From NCBI GenBank assembly GCA_016712345.1, contig JADJRH010000011.1, forward strand, positions 2,728,001 to 2,792,000: a DNA stretch of 64,000 bases. The letters are read 5' to 3'. Under the pieces are notes generated by a model. That model searched no databases, had not been told where the DNA came from, and saw only the letters and a list, made by a program, of their open reading frames with translations. Shown piece by piece: positions 1 through 8,275 of this stretch; within the stretch, counting starts at the first letter, position 1; each line of letters opens with the position of its first letter. Source of the stretch: Polyangiaceae bacterium (GTDB lineage Bacteria > Myxococcota_A > Polyangia > Polyangiales > Polyangiaceae). The translations under genes and the position numbers were made by a program.

Positions 1-2
1 AT

Positions 3-947
3 CCGGGTGCGCCTGAAGCGTGCGATTCGCCGGACCTCAACTGCGACAACGCTCCCGGCTCGTGCGAGGCCGGTCTTTTCTGCAATAACAGCATTTGCAT
101 TCCACCCTGCGGGTCGGGTGAAACGCCCTGTCCTGTCGGTTCCACTTGCGTCAATACCAACCAGGGTGAGCTTTGCGTCCCCGACGATTGTTCGGTGGGA
201 GGTTGCCCTCCCGGATCCATCTGTTCCAATGGAATCTGCGTTCCCGCGTGTGACAACGTTGTTTGCCCCGGCAAAATGGTCTGCCAAGACGGGCAATGTG
301 TCGACCCGTGCAAGGGAGTTGAGTGCCCCACTCCACAGGTGTGTCAGGCCGGAGTTTGCACGGCCCCGTGCGACTGCTTTGCCGACAACGCCGGATGCGT
401 TGGTCTACCCGGCACCGTTTGCGACAAGGGAAACACAGACCTTTGCGTCGATCCCGCATGCGTCGGCGTCACGTGCAATCCGGGCGAATATTGCGACCCT
501 GACACCAGCATGTGTGTTCCTTTCTGCAACGAAGACGTCAATTGCCCGGTCGGTCAAAAGTGTGTCGCGCCCCAAGGCTGCGTACCTCTTTGCGAAGGCG
601 TGACGTGCGATCCGGGCCTCACCTGTGACCCGCAAACAGGCCAATGCGTCGACACGTCGTGCGACGGTGTTGTGTGTTTTGAGGGTGAGCACTGCGAAAA
701 CGGCGTTTGCGTGCCGGACGCAGGCACGGGCGGATCCGGGGGCGGAGGTACCGGTGCAGCAGGCGGTGCGGGCGGCGGCGGCGCAACGGCCGGCGGCTCC
801 GGTGGAAAACAAGACCCAGGTGATGAAGGCAACTGCGGATGCCGCACCGTAGGCCAGAGTTCAAACTCCTCACCCGCCGCATGGCTCGTCGCGCTGGGCC
901 TGGTAATCGCAGCCTCCCGCCGCAAACGCACTCCAGCCCGCCGCTAA
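3..947 (+). CDS. Cys-rich surface protein with MYXO-CTERM tail (5' partial)
   Basis: The frame is open from the first bases of the window, so the N-terminus lies upstream; 314 residues are visible. They form repeated small Cys-rich modules (CxNGxCVPxC, VCxxGQCVDPC types) like the disulfide-rich repeats of bacterial surface proteins. A Gly-rich linker (about residues 240-265) leads to a C-terminal tail with a Cys motif (NCGCR), a hydrophobic stretch (AAWLVALGLVIAAS) and a basic end (RRKRTPARR). This three-part tail is the MYXO-CTERM signal of myxobacteria, which directs C-terminal processing and surface anchoring. I infer a cell-surface protein. The ligand is unknown; the modules give no enzymatic clue. 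An ATG at 195 is internal, because the Cys repeats continue upstream in the same frame. Confidence 0.85.
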   Translation, partial: PGAPEACDSPDLNCDNAPGSCEAGLFCNNSICIPPCGSGETPCPVGSTCVNTNQGELCVPDDCSVGGCPPGSICSNGICVPACDNVVCPGKMVCQDGQCVDPCKGVECPTPQVCQAGVCTAPCDCFADNAGCVGLPGTVCDKGNTDLCVDPACVGVTCNPGEYCDPDTSMCVPFCNEDVNCPVGQKCVAPQGCVPLCEGVTCDPGLTCDPQTGQCVDTSCDGVVCFEGEHCENGVCVPDAGTGGSGGGGTGAAGGAGGGGATAGGSGGKQDPGDEGNCGCRTVGQSSNSSPAAWLVALGLVIAASRRKRTPARR

Positions 948-954
948 CTCAGCA

Positions 955-969
955 CTGAAGAAACTTCAG
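955..969. terminator. Small hairpin after the MYXO-CTERM gene
   Basis: CTGAAG, a three-base AAA loop and CTTCAG form a 6-bp stem 7 bases after the stop codon. There is no T tract, so it is a weak terminator candidate or an mRNA 3' stabiliser. Confidence 0.3.
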
Positions 970-1030
970 CACGACTGGCGTACTCATTGCTGGGCTCCCA
1001 ATTCGTCTGCCCCACCCAAGAGGAAATGCC

Positions 1031-1228
1031 ATGTTTGTGCTTGAACTCAACCAAAGCGAAGCGAAAGACCTGCGTGCGGCCTTGTCCATTCGAGTTGCCA
1101 GCATGCGGCAAGAACTAGCACATACCGACAGCCGAGAATACCGGGTGTACGTTCGTGAAACGCTTGAACGGCTTGAGGAAGTGTTAGGCCGGCTCGACGG
1201 CATCCTCGCTGCGGGAGAAAAGGCGTAG
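1031..1228 (+). CDS. Small conserved-looking helical protein
   Basis: A 65-residue protein that begins MFVLELNQSEAKDLRAAL. It is preceded by a good ribosome binding site (AAGAGGA, 6 bases before the ATG). The sequence is rich in Leu, Arg and Glu, with heptad-like spacing over most of its length (RVASMRQELAHTDSREYRVY, then ETLERLEEVLGRLDGIL), so it should form two helices. There is no signal peptide or membrane segment. I do not know a function. Similar short proteins of this type are common in myxobacterial genomes. It stands alone between two surface-protein genes. Confidence 0.7.
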   Translation: MFVLELNQSEAKDLRAALSIRVASMRQELAHTDSREYRVYVRETLERLEEVLGRLDGILAAGEKA

Positions 1229-1334
1229 CCGGCGCTCACTGCGAGTTGACCAACCTCTCTGTGCAGCGGTTGCATCGTCGGCGCCGCGTTTGCCAAAGCT
1301 CTTGCCTTCGGGATTGCAGCCGAGGTTCAGCGAG

Positions 1335-1380
1335 CATTTCAGTGACGCTGTTCGTTCGCACGCGTGAACGAAGTGCACGC
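1335..1380. repeat. Dispersed repeat with TTCGTTC/GAACGAA dyad, copy 1
   Basis: The block TCAGTGACGCTGTTCGTTCG and what follows recurs almost unchanged at 29848-29887, and a shorter form lies near 12798-12822. TTCGTTC (1351-1357) and GAACGAA (1366-1372) are an inverted repeat around an 8-base centre. The rest of the 1229-1546 gap shows no gene. Confidence 0.6.
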
Positions 1381-1546
1381 CTTGTTAGGGACAACGCCTA
1401 TCGTCCTCGGAATCGAGTTCGGCCGCCGGCATGGAAGGGTTGACCTGACAATGCTCCATCTCCTTCCAACGCCCGGCCCGGGCATTGTTGAACGCGACAA
1501 AGGTGGGTTCAGCGTCGATGGGAGGCGGCTGTCGCGATTCAGGTTT

Positions 1547-2334
1547 TTATTGCAGGCCGACAATCACGGAGCGGGCGTAGTTGCAATACCCTTCGCCGCC
1601 CAACGGGTCTTCGTACACCTTTCCAGCGGCGGTAACTTCGATGAGGAGCCGGTCACTGATGGGATATTTGGCATTCAGGTCGAGCGTCATACTGGTCAGG
1701 TCGGAGGCGAGGAGTTTGTTTTGGACGACGCCGTTATTGTTATTCAGATCGTCGTCCCACTCAATGGCAGTGACTGCGCAATTGTTCGGAGCGAGCGTTT
1801 GACCGCTGTCCGGGGCGACTCGGTCAAACGGCGTCCAACTGACCAGCAGAGAACCGGGAGTGGTGACAACGTCGGCCGGCGCGGGGGCTGTAATGTCAAA
1901 CTTTGCGGGGCAGACGATGGGCCCCACGTTCCACCCATTTGAAAATTGTCGCGGCTCAGTTCCCAATTGAGGTACACTTCGGCGGGGTTTGACGCTAGAA
2001 TTTGTTCCACGGCGTCGAGCTTGTCTTGGGGTAGACTCATCCACGAACTTGGCGGGCCGATGTTGACCGCTGCGGCCGGGCCCGCAATTTCAATGGTAAG
2101 ATCTTCGTTGCAGTCGAGGTTGGATGGGCAGTTCGCCCAGCCGATGTAGAAAAAGAGCGACGCCTTTTTAATGCCGTCGGGAACCTCGGTGTACGCAAGC
2201 GTCACGTCGTTCAGGTGAAAGTCGCCGCCGTTTCCGCCGCCGCCGCTTCCACCGCTTCCGCCCGTTCCACCGTCGCCCGAACATGCCACCAGTCCCACGC
2301 TCGCCGCGAGTACAAATCCAAGAAGCGTACGCAT
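1547..2334 (-). CDS. Lipoprotein, hypothetical; split by a one-base frameshift
   Basis: Starts at 2334 with MRTLLGFVLAASVGLVACSG, a lipoprotein signal with lipobox LVAC, preceded by GGAGG at good spacing. A Gly/Ser linker follows, then a domain of about 210 residues with no family I recognise. It contains YTEVPDGIKKASLFFYIGWA and, near the end, a fibronectin-like stretch (PAPADVVTTPGSLLVSWTPF). The frame breaks at the run of four A on the plus strand (1942-1945). Adding one base joins SRDNF to SNGWNVGPIVCPAKFDIT and gives an intact 262-residue protein that stops at 1547. The gene is therefore either a fresh pseudogene or, more likely, intact with a sequencing error. Confidence 0.7.
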
Positions 2335-2474
2335 GAACCATCCTCCGAAGGTGAATTGCACCGGCCGCATCCAACCGATCGGATGCGGTCCTTCAGAGTC
2401 TCTTTCGCCGGGCGGTGTGGGTTTCTGACATGGAACGCTGGTACGCGCAGTAGGTTTTTGGTATGCTGCGCTGT

Positions 2475-3011
2475 ATGAAACATTGCTTATCAGGTGCGGC
2501 TCTACTGGCGGCGGCTTGGCTTGTGGGGTGTGGCGGGAAAGTTGTTCTGGGCAACAATACGAGCGGTGAAGCGGGGAGCGGCGGCGAAGGCGGAGGCGGA
2601 GGCGGTCAAACAACGGGGGGTTCGGGCGCGGGTAACGCGCTTGTGCTGGAAGGCGACGTTGTAGAACTCCGATTTACCAGCACACCCATCACCTGCCAAA
2701 ACCCGAGTCCCAACCCAACGTCGTGCGGTTATTGGGAGCTGGCGATTTTATTGCCCGATGCGTCGTTGCTTGTACCCGGACAGATAGAAACCGACGCCGT
2801 TGGCGCTCAGGTTTCGTTTCTGGAGAGCGGAAATCCTCAAAGCAGCGATCCCAATGATTGCCCGGGCGGAGGCGGAGGCGGCGAGCTTCCCGGAGCAATC
2901 GAGATTGCGGCTGTCACCGATGACCATGTGGATCTGAATTTGGTGGGCTTCAATTCGTATTTTTTTGATGCAAAACCCGACGGGTCATACCACCCGCCGC
3001 GGTGCAAGTAG
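2475..3011 (+). CDS. Lipoprotein, hypothetical
   Basis: Begins MKHCLSGAALLAAAWLVGCG, a signal peptide with lipobox LVGC, so the mature N-terminus is a lipidated Cys at residue 19. A Gly-rich linker (to about residue 50) is followed by a domain of about 125 residues containing Cys pairs (TPITCQNPSPNPTSCGYWEL). I recognise no family. Another in-frame ATG at 2463 would add MLRC in front; I prefer 2475 because it gives a normal signal peptide. Neither start has a clear ribosome binding site. The gene is divergent from the lipoprotein at 1547-2334, so the 140 bp between them should hold both promoters. Confidence 0.75.
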   Translation: MKHCLSGAALLAAAWLVGCGGKVVLGNNTSGEAGSGGEGGGGGGQTTGGSGAGNALVLEGDVVELRFTSTPITCQNPSPNPTSCGYWELAILLPDASLLVPGQIETDAVGAQVSFLESGNPQSSDPNDCPGGGGGGELPGAIEIAAVTDDHVDLNLVGFNSYFFDAKPDGSYHPPRCK

Positions 3012-3068
3012 AGTTGGGCGGCGGCTATTGTTCGATCTCCAGCAAAATGCCCGCGAAGCGCCGCGGCA

Positions 3069-5516
3069 CTACGGCACGCAAACGGAGAAAAGGACGGCGA
3101 CGTCGTAGGCCCCGACAACCGCGAGATCGACCTTGCCGTCGCTGTTGAGGTCGGCAACAGCCAGTGAATTGGGCGAGGCGCCTGCAAAGTAGCTCTGGGG
3201 CGCGTCGAAGGTTCCGCCGCCCGCGTTGTGAAACACGGCGATGGAACCGTCCGCGCTACTCTCGACGATCAAGTCCAACTTCCCATCACCGTTCACATCG
3301 GCGGCTGCGATAAACGAGGGCGCCGGACTACCGGCAATGTTGACAGCCGACGCGAAGGTGCCGTTGCCAAGGTTAAACAGCAGGCTGACATTTTCGTCTT
3401 GGGAGTTGGCCGTGGCAAGATCCAAAAACCCGTCACCGTTCAGATCAGCCGCAAGAACCGCAATTGGGCCTGCGCCCACCGGATAGTTTGCGGCGGACGC
3501 GAACGTGCCGTTCCCCTGGTTCAAGAGGACACTGACATTCTGACTGATCGAATTGCCGTTGGCCGTGGTTAGATCGGGCCACCCATCACCGTTCAGGTCG
3601 GCAATAGCAACGCTGGCAGGGCCAACCCCAACGGGATAGTTGACCGGCGAAGCGAATTCCCCGTTGCTCAGGTTCAGGAGGACGCTCACACTTTTGGCAT
3701 CAAGGTTGGCGGTTGTCAGGTCCACCCATCCGTCACCGTTCAGGTCCGCGGCTGCGATCGACACAGGCTGCAATCCCACCGGATAGACGACAGCTGTAGA
3801 GAAGGTGCCGTTGCCGATGTTCAGGAGGACGCTGCTGCTATTTGTCATGCGGTTGGCGGTAGCCAGATCAAGCCAGCCATCACCGTTCAGATCGGCGACA
3901 ACAGTTGCTGTTGGATTGGAGTCCACCGCCATATTGGAGTCCACCGCCACATTGAAAGGCGCCGTAAACGCTCCGTTGCCGAGATTGAAGAGTACACTGA
4001 TGTTGTCGTCGTAGAAGTTGGCAACCGTCAGGTCGGGTGTTTTGTCGCCATTCAGATCGGCCGCGACGATCGAATTGGGCCCTTCGCCGACGGTGTAATG
4101 CATGGGAGCGTTGAACATGCCATTTCCGGTATTGATAAGCACACCGATCCCCTGTTCGTGCGGGATGGTAAGATCCGGTTTGCCGTCACCGTTCAGGTCA
4201 CCCGAGGCGACGTCGCTGGGGAGCGGACCGGCCGTATATTCAAAACGGGGGCCAAACGTGCCGTCGCCGAGATTGAGAAACACAGACACGGTACCGCTCG
4301 ACACGGCGGTAACTGTCAGGTCAGGTTTTTGATCACCGTTCAGATCTTCCAATAGAACGGACCCCAGAAGGGAACCCTCGTTAGCGGCGACCCCGTAAAC
4401 GACGGGCGCATCGAAGTTTCCATTGCCGAGGTTGTTGAACACCCGAATGTTGTCACTGTACAAGTCCAAAATGGCAAGCTCGGGAAAGCCGTCGCCATTC
4501 AGGTCGGCCGCGGCAATCTCCGTTGGTGGAAAGAGCAAAGGAACATCTATCGGCGCGTCGAAGAGGCCGTTTCCGAGATTATAGATGACAGCAAACTCGT
4601 TTTGACTGGAGTCGGTGACCACGATGTCGACTGCGCCGTCGGCGTTCAGATCCGTCAGGGTGATGACACCGGCGACAAGCCCGGCGACAGAATCGAGAAT
4701 CAAGTTAAACGTTCCATCCCCCAAGTTGTAAAGCACGTAGACGACATCGTCGGCGCCCACCACAAGGTCGACGTGGCCGTCACCATCCATATCCGCGGCG
4801 GCGACCTGACTCGACCACGGCCCAATGGGATAGTTGACAGAGCCGGAAAAAGATCCGTCGCCGGCATTGATAAACACACTTAATTCACCGTCGTCTTGGT
4901 TTGCCGTGACAACGTCGGGCGCGCCATCGCCGCTGAGATCGGTCACGACCATTCGGTACGCCCCTCCGCCCGTTGGGTAGGAAACAGGCGCCGCAAACGA
5001 GCCATTGCTCAGATTCAGAAACACAACAAAGTGGTAGGCGCCGCCGGTAGCAACAATGTCGTTGGCCCCATCGCCGTTCAGGTCGACAATTTCCGCATCT
5101 GACACCGAGAAAACCGACTCCAGTTGAGTTGGGTTTACAAAACTCGTCGAACACGCGCACAACCCGTCGACGCACACGACGCCTTCGGGACACACCACGG
5201 GCTCTGCGCCCACACAAACGCCGGCCTGGCAGGCCCCTGTTTGGGTGCAGGCGTCGCCGTCGTCGCAAGGTTCGCCGTCGGGCTTTACGGGATTTGAGCA
5301 CAGACCGGTGCTCGGGTCGCACTCGCCGGGTAGATGGCACGCGTCGAGTGCATCGCAAGGTGAACACGTTAAAGCGCCGCCTGCGCCGCCGGTGGTCGAC
5401 GCTCCGCCGCCGCCCGGAGCGTTGTTGTCAATGACAACCACCGAACCATTACACGCTGTGAGATGAACGAAAATCGCGGCGATGGGGGCGATGACCATGC
5501 TGAGTGTTCTTCGCAT
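3069..5516 (-). CDS. FG-GAP/VCBS repeat lipoprotein
   Basis: An 815-residue protein starting MRRTLSMVIAPIAAIFVHLTAC (lipobox LTAC), with AAGGAAG 3 bases before the start. An in-frame ATG further upstream (5564) lacks these signals. After a short Gly linker there is a Cys-rich region of about 80 residues (CSPCDALDACHLPGECDPS and so on). The rest is about 14 tandem repeats of roughly 47 residues, each with a DLNGDGxxDL motif followed by VxxNxGNGxF. These are FG-GAP/VCBS repeats, which bind calcium through the DxNxDG loop and fold as beta-propellers in integrins and many bacterial surface proteins. I infer an outer-membrane-anchored adhesion or matrix-binding protein. No catalytic domain is visible. 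Confidence 0.9.
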   Translation of the reverse strand: MRRTLSMVIAPIAAIFVHLTACNGSVVVIDNNAPGGGGASTTGGAGGALTCSPCDALDACHLPGECDPSTGLCSNPVKPDGEPCDDGDACTQTGACQAGVCVGAEPVVCPEGVVCVDGLCACSTSFVNPTQLESVFSVSDAEIVDLNGDGANDIVATGGAYHFVVFLNLSNGSFAAPVSYPTGGGAYRMVVTDLSGDGAPDVVTANQDDGELSVFINAGDGSFSGSVNYPIGPWSSQVAAADMDGDGHVDLVVGADDVVYVLYNLGDGTFNLILDSVAGLVAGVITLTDLNADGAVDIVVTDSSQNEFAVIYNLGNGLFDAPIDVPLLFPPTEIAAADLNGDGFPELAILDLYSDNIRVFNNLGNGNFDAPVVYGVAANEGSLLGSVLLEDLNGDQKPDLTVTAVSSGTVSVFLNLGDGTFGPRFEYTAGPLPSDVASGDLNGDGKPDLTIPHEQGIGVLINTGNGMFNAPMHYTVGEGPNSIVAADLNGDKTPDLTVANFYDDNISVLFNLGNGAFTAPFNVAVDSNMAVDSNPTATVVADLNGDGWLDLATANRMTNSSSVLLNIGNGTFSTAVVYPVGLQPVSIAAADLNGDGWVDLTTANLDAKSVSVLLNLSNGEFASPVNYPVGVGPASVAIADLNGDGWPDLTTANGNSISQNVSVLLNQGNGTFASAANYPVGAGPIAVLAADLNGDGFLDLATANSQDENVSLLFNLGNGTFASAVNIAGSPAPSFIAAADVNGDGKLDLIVESSADGSIAVFHNAGGGTFDAPQSYFAGASPNSLAVADLNSDGKVDLAVVGAYDVAVLFSVCVP

Positions 5517-5571
5517 GGCTTCCTTATGGGTGAGAATACGCACAGTGTCAAGGCTGTTGGGCAAGGCCGTG

Positions 5572-5667
5572 CTACGAACTTGCGCTGGGTGCCAATTCAG
5601 CCAGCCGACGCACAGTGGGCTCCAGGCCGCGCACCCAACTGACAGGCTCCGAACCGGTGGGCGGCAT
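5572..5667 (-). pseudogene. Copied 3' end of a luciferase-like oxidoreductase gene
   Basis: Bases 5603-5667 are identical to 7085-7149, the 3' end of the oxidoreductase gene at 7060-7935. The scrap keeps the reading frame (MPPTGSEPVSWVRGLEPTVR) and then ends in a different tail (RLAELAPSASS) with a stop at 5572. There is no start or upstream part. It lies directly downstream of the next lipoprotein gene, so that gene is flanked by 65-bp direct repeats. Confidence 0.8.
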
Positions 5668-5671
5668 TACA

Positions 5672-6940
5672 TCAATAGGCGATTCTGTGGATACCGTTCT
5701 TATCGATCTTGTCGGGGTTGGTTTCTACCAGTCCAAAGTAGAGATACCCGTTTCCCAACGTCATGTCGCTGATGCGCGGGAGGCCACACGCGAGGATTTT
5801 GGGCGGGATTCCAACGTCGGCGCTGACCTGAAAAATGGTGGAGGTCACCACGCCGTTACCGTCCACAGCGTCCGTTGCAAAAAACAGGTTGTTGCCGTCG
5901 GTAGCTGCTTTTCCGGTGAGTTTGCCAGCGCTCGCAGGAGCGTCGCTCAGCGAGAACACATCTTGTACGTGGTAGGTGTCGACGTTTAAGAAAAACATGA
6001 CTCGAATGCGGTCACCACCATTGTCCATCGCTCCTTCAAACGGACGTAGACACCAGAGCACGCTGTCTCCACGCGCGGCCAGCGTCATACAGGTGAAGTT
6101 GAACGTGGGCGCAACCGACGGCGGGTTTTCAGGGTCAACGATGTTTTCGTTTTCGGCAATGCGCAGAATTTTGTAATCGGTAGACCCGTTGTCAGGTGCG
6201 CCGACCACATAAAAAAAGTCGCCCATTTTTGCGTACACAAGCCGAAATGCTTCGCCCGAATTGCCGTTGTCGCGTGAGAAAAATATTTTGGGCGCGTCAC
6301 CGGCGCCGAGCGTGCGCATCAATTGATTTCGCCACGTACCGTTCGGGGCTTGCGTGTTGGCAAAAATCGTGTGACCGTAAAGAGTATCAAAATATTGCTC
6401 GATCTCCGGCAAAATCCCCATGTGCACATTGGGGAATTGAACCGACGGAGCCCCTCCCGCGAGCGGCATTTTTACGACGCGACCCGGTTGCGTCTCGGCG
6501 TCATACCAATACAGAGACTGGCCGGCCGATACGAGTTGACTGAGCGGCGTGTACTGAGAATTCTGAAAAAAGAGCGTCGGTTGGGTTGTGGGGGTAGCAC
6601 GGTAGACGGCGGCTCCGTCGAGATTGGCGGTTGTGTAATATAGGTCTTGGCCACTAAGTAGAATTGAATTGACGGTGCCGACAAAATCAAACCCTCCAGG
6701 GCCGGGAAACACCGTGCTGACCACCTGTTCTACCGCAGGCGAGGCCGGACACTGAAGGGTTGCTGAACCGCCGGTTCCTCCCCCTCCCCCTCCCCCGCCG
6801 CCTCCGCCGTTGCCCGCCGAGCCGGAACTGTCAGATCCGTCGCATCCGCCCAGCAGCGCGGCGAGGGCGATGCCCGCCAAGCCGAAATGGCAAGAGTGTA
6901 ATAAAGAGGAAGCGAACGAGAGGGTAGCTGCGTTTTTCAC
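5672..6940 (-). CDS. Lipoprotein, propeller-like, hypothetical
   Basis: I place the start at the GTG at 6940 because GGGAAAGGA lies 9 bases before it. An ATG at 6949 abuts that site, and one at 6976 has none. The signal peptide is long (VKNAATLSFASSLLHSCHFG, then LAGIALAALLGGC, with lipobox LGGC). After a poly-Gly linker comes a domain of about 370 residues. It has recurring blocks such as YYTTANLDGAAVYR, LYWYDAETQPGRVVKMPLAG, LFFATDAVDGNGVV and YLYFGLVETN. This pattern of short aromatic beta strands is typical of lipoprotein beta-propellers in myxobacteria. The function is unknown. The gene sits between two identical 65-bp sequences (5603-5667 and 7085-7149). Confidence 0.8.
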   Translation of the reverse strand: MKNAATLSFASSLLHSCHFGLAGIALAALLGGCDGSDSSGSAGNGGGGGGGGGGGTGGSATLQCPASPAVEQVVSTVFPGPGGFDFVGTVNSILLSGQDLYYTTANLDGAAVYRATPTTQPTLFFQNSQYTPLSQLVSAGQSLYWYDAETQPGRVVKMPLAGGAPSVQFPNVHMGILPEIEQYFDTLYGHTIFANTQAPNGTWRNQLMRTLGAGDAPKIFFSRDNGNSGEAFRLVYAKMGDFFYVVGAPDNGSTDYKILRIAENENIVDPENPPSVAPTFNFTCMTLAARGDSVLWCLRPFEGAMDNGGDRIRVMFFLNVDTYHVQDVFSLSDAPASAGKLTGKAATDGNNLFFATDAVDGNGVVTSTIFQVSADVGIPPKILACGLPRISDMTLGNGYLYFGLVETNPDKIDKNGIHRIAY

Positions 6941-7059
6941 AGGGACCATTCCTTTCCCGCGGAGCGGCCGTTTCATGGGGTGTTCGATGCGTCAAACACC
7001 CCTTCGCGGCGGGCCACTCCTGTCTGACATGGTCCGTGAGTTCGCTGTTGACAAACGGG

Positions 7060-7935
7060 CTACGCGGCTTGCCCCACCTCTGCGAGCCGACGCACAGTGG
7101 GCTCCAGGCCGCGCACCCAACTGACAGGCTCCGAACCGGTGGGCGGCATCACAATGACCTCTTGAATACCGATTTTTGCAAACGCCTCCGCTTGCGTCAC
7201 GAAGTCATCGGCGTAGGGTGACGAAACCCACAAAAGGGTCTTGCGAATGGCGTTGTAGTCGCGCTTTTCAGCGTCGCAGTGGCGGCGCAGGATATCGAGT
7301 TTGGCTTGCACACCATCGACCCCAAGCATTGAAAACAAGTTGCACGCGTCGGCGTAGCGAGCGACAAGCCTCAAAAGCACCTTTTCTCCACCGCCTCCGA
7401 TAAGAATGGGCGGACGACGAATGGGCGGCGGAACAAGCATTGTCTCCGCCAGGCGGTAGTGTTTGCCCTCAAAAGGACCGTTGTTGTCACTCCACATTTG
7501 CAGGCAGATTTGCAGCGTTTCTTCCAACCGCTCCAATCGCTCGCGCACCGCGGGATACGGCACACCAAACGCATTGTGCTCACGCTCGTACCACGCCGCG
7601 CCAATCCCCAACTCCGCGCGCCCGCCGGAAAGCACATCGAGCGTGGTGACGATTTTCGCGAGCAAACCCGGATGACGGTAGGTCACCCCGGTGACCAACA
7701 GTCCAAGTGGAATGGTCTTGGTTTTGGCGGCAAGGAAGCCGAGCGTTGTGTACCCTTCCATCATTTCCTGCTCGGGTTTGAGATCTCCCATGGTGAGCTG
7801 AAAGTAGTGGTCCATGAGCGACAGGTGCGACATGCCGATGGATTCCGCTGTTTCGGCGACGGCGGCCAAGGTCGGCGCGATCGATCGCGGCGCATCAGGC
7901 CAAGTAAAACTGACAACGTGTAGCCCGAGGTGCAT
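7060..7935 (-). CDS. LLM-class (luciferase-like, F420/flavin) oxidoreductase
   Basis: A 291-residue protein starting MHLGLHVVSFTWPDAP, with AAGGAG 7 bases ahead of the ATG at 7935; upstream in-frame ATGs lack this site. It has the hallmarks of bacterial luciferase-like monooxygenases of the F420-dependent type. These include an N-terminal strand ending in HVVSFTWPD, the SLMDHYFQ segment, TYRHPGLLAKIVTTLDVLSG and the GRAELGIGAAWYEREHNAFG block, followed by PPILIGGGGEKVLLRLVARY. The family uses reduced F420 or FMN to oxidise small organic substrates in the cytosol; the substrate cannot be read from sequence. Its length is normal. A 65-bp piece of its 3' end is repeated at 5603-5667. Confidence 0.9.
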   Translation of the reverse strand: MHLGLHVVSFTWPDAPRSIAPTLAAVAETAESIGMSHLSLMDHYFQLTMGDLKPEQEMMEGYTTLGFLAAKTKTIPLGLLVTGVTYRHPGLLAKIVTTLDVLSGGRAELGIGAAWYEREHNAFGVPYPAVRERLERLEETLQICLQMWSDNNGPFEGKHYRLAETMLVPPPIRRPPILIGGGGEKVLLRLVARYADACNLFSMLGVDGVQAKLDILRRHCDAEKRDYNAIRKTLLWVSSPYADDFVTQAEAFAKIGIQEVIVMPPTGSEPVSWVRGLEPTVRRLAEVGQAA

Positions 7936-8275
7936 GAGAGTCTCCTTGTGGTTGTGCGGCGGCACAATACACGCTTTTCGCATCACACGATAGACCTCAG
8001 ATTAGATTCAGTCTGACGATCCAACAATGTTGGTAAGGCGGTGGAACCTACAATCCTCGACCCGCGTTCAAAAATACGCGGTTGCGTCGAGAATGACGCG
8101 CGAAATCTGTGTTGACATCGCGTCGATCCGACTCACTTTCGAACGCCAAAGATCCGTTCAGTGTTGTCAATGCAAAGGAACCTGCGCCCGCGCGGGCCGG
8201 ACACAGACAGATGGCACCAGAACGGTGACCATCAAAGCACGAGTTTCGATCCATTAACGTTCGCAGGCAACCAAC
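7936..8275. other. Intergenic region upstream of the Argonaute operon
   Basis: A 340-base gap between divergent genes; it should carry both promoters. A TTGACA-like hexamer lies near 8112, but I cannot pair it with a good -10 box. Possible frames here overlap the Argonaute gene in antisense and look like shadows. Confidence 0.4.
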
